In this document: piece by piece, positions 61,940-64,000 of the stretch
How the letters are laid out: each line of letters starts with the position of its first letter
Position numbering within the stretch: position 1 is the first letter of the stretch
Assembly (NCBI GenBank): GCA_029960085.1
Contig: JASCPG010000004.1
Span: 1 to 64,000 of the forward strand
DNA from: Microbacteriaceae bacterium PS02067
GTDB lineage: Bacteria; Actinomycetota; Actinomycetes; Actinomycetales; Microbacteriaceae
Reading direction: 5' to 3'
Length of the DNA stretch: 64,000 nt
Notes under the pieces: generated by a model
Database searches by the model: none
Seen by the model: the letters and a program-made list of their open reading frames with translations, nothing else
Told to the model about the DNA's origin: nothing
Translations under genes and position numbers: made by a program

Positions 61940-64000
<2,061 letters not shown>

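Overview
The window is a 64 kb chromosomal segment of a high-GC actinobacterium, most likely a Microbacterium-like member of the Microbacteriaceae. This rests on the GC-rich codon use, the order clpX/clpP2/clpP1/tig/tRNA-Pro, the actinobacterial trio of a small metallopeptidase with clpS and a DUF2017 protein, a gatCAB cluster near ligA and dinB, and a GlbO-type globin. There is no plasmid, phage or insertion-sequence signature and no CRISPR array. Gene density is very high: no gap exceeds about 240 bp, and many genes overlap by ATGA or GTGA.

Layout. 1-3600: a winged-helix repressor operon (regulator, 40-aa ORF, start of an MFS transporter) divergent from the dcp oligopeptidase, with a striking phased-repeat operator between them, then a DHFR-like reductase. 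3646-8321: proteostasis block (clpX, clpP2, clpP1, trigger factor) and divergent tRNA-Pro and tRNA-Gly genes. 8423-20120: the most interesting region, described below. 20316-30148: gamma-carbonic-anhydrase-like protein, dps, an rpiB/DNA glycosylase/PaiB/amidohydrolase operon, an ArsR-SulP pair and pepN. 30261-37246: ABC transporter, two-component system, MscS channel, truncated hemoglobin and a flavin dehydrogenase. 37254-43643: corA, thioesterases, ettA, a lipoprotein, ssb and an 81-aa gene separated from ssb by a long hairpin. 43651-50650: MocR/YczE pair, GH38 alpha-mannosidase, tRNA-Arg, orn, tRNA-His, and a membrane-protein/XRE-regulator pair with duplicated 18-bp operators. 50688-64000: oxidoreductases, the metallopeptidase/clpS/DUF2017 operon, dinB, gatCAB, a 5'-truncated acyl-CoA ligase remnant, a complete acyl-CoA ligase and ligA running off the right edge.

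The 8.4-20.1 kb locus consists of two tail-to-tail operons. The rightward one encodes two small helical proteins, a 285-aa protein whose C-terminus has the C/H/D pattern of a papain-fold toxin (Cys168, His239, Asp254), and a 105-aa candidate immunity protein coupled by an ATGA overlap. The leftward one has eight genes: a Pro-rich single-pass membrane protein, a 1000-aa FtsK/EccC-like ATPase with three modules of which only the middle keeps a P-loop, a coiled-coil tail-anchored protein, a 161-aa protein, a 577-aa two-helix membrane protein, a Pro/Ala/Gln-rich protein, a 186-aa protein and a Ycf46-like AAA+ ATPase. It resembles a type VII secretion system but has none of EccB, EccD, EccE or mycosin. 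I infer an undescribed T7SS-related export apparatus with its own toxin-immunity cargo.

Regulation. At least 17 genes have a TAnnnT -10 hexamer ending 6-9 nt before the start codon, which points to widespread leaderless transcription. Several divergent or autoregulated genes carry clear operators. The heptamer GGATGCC/GGCATCC is strongly over-represented and forms the stems of two terminators.
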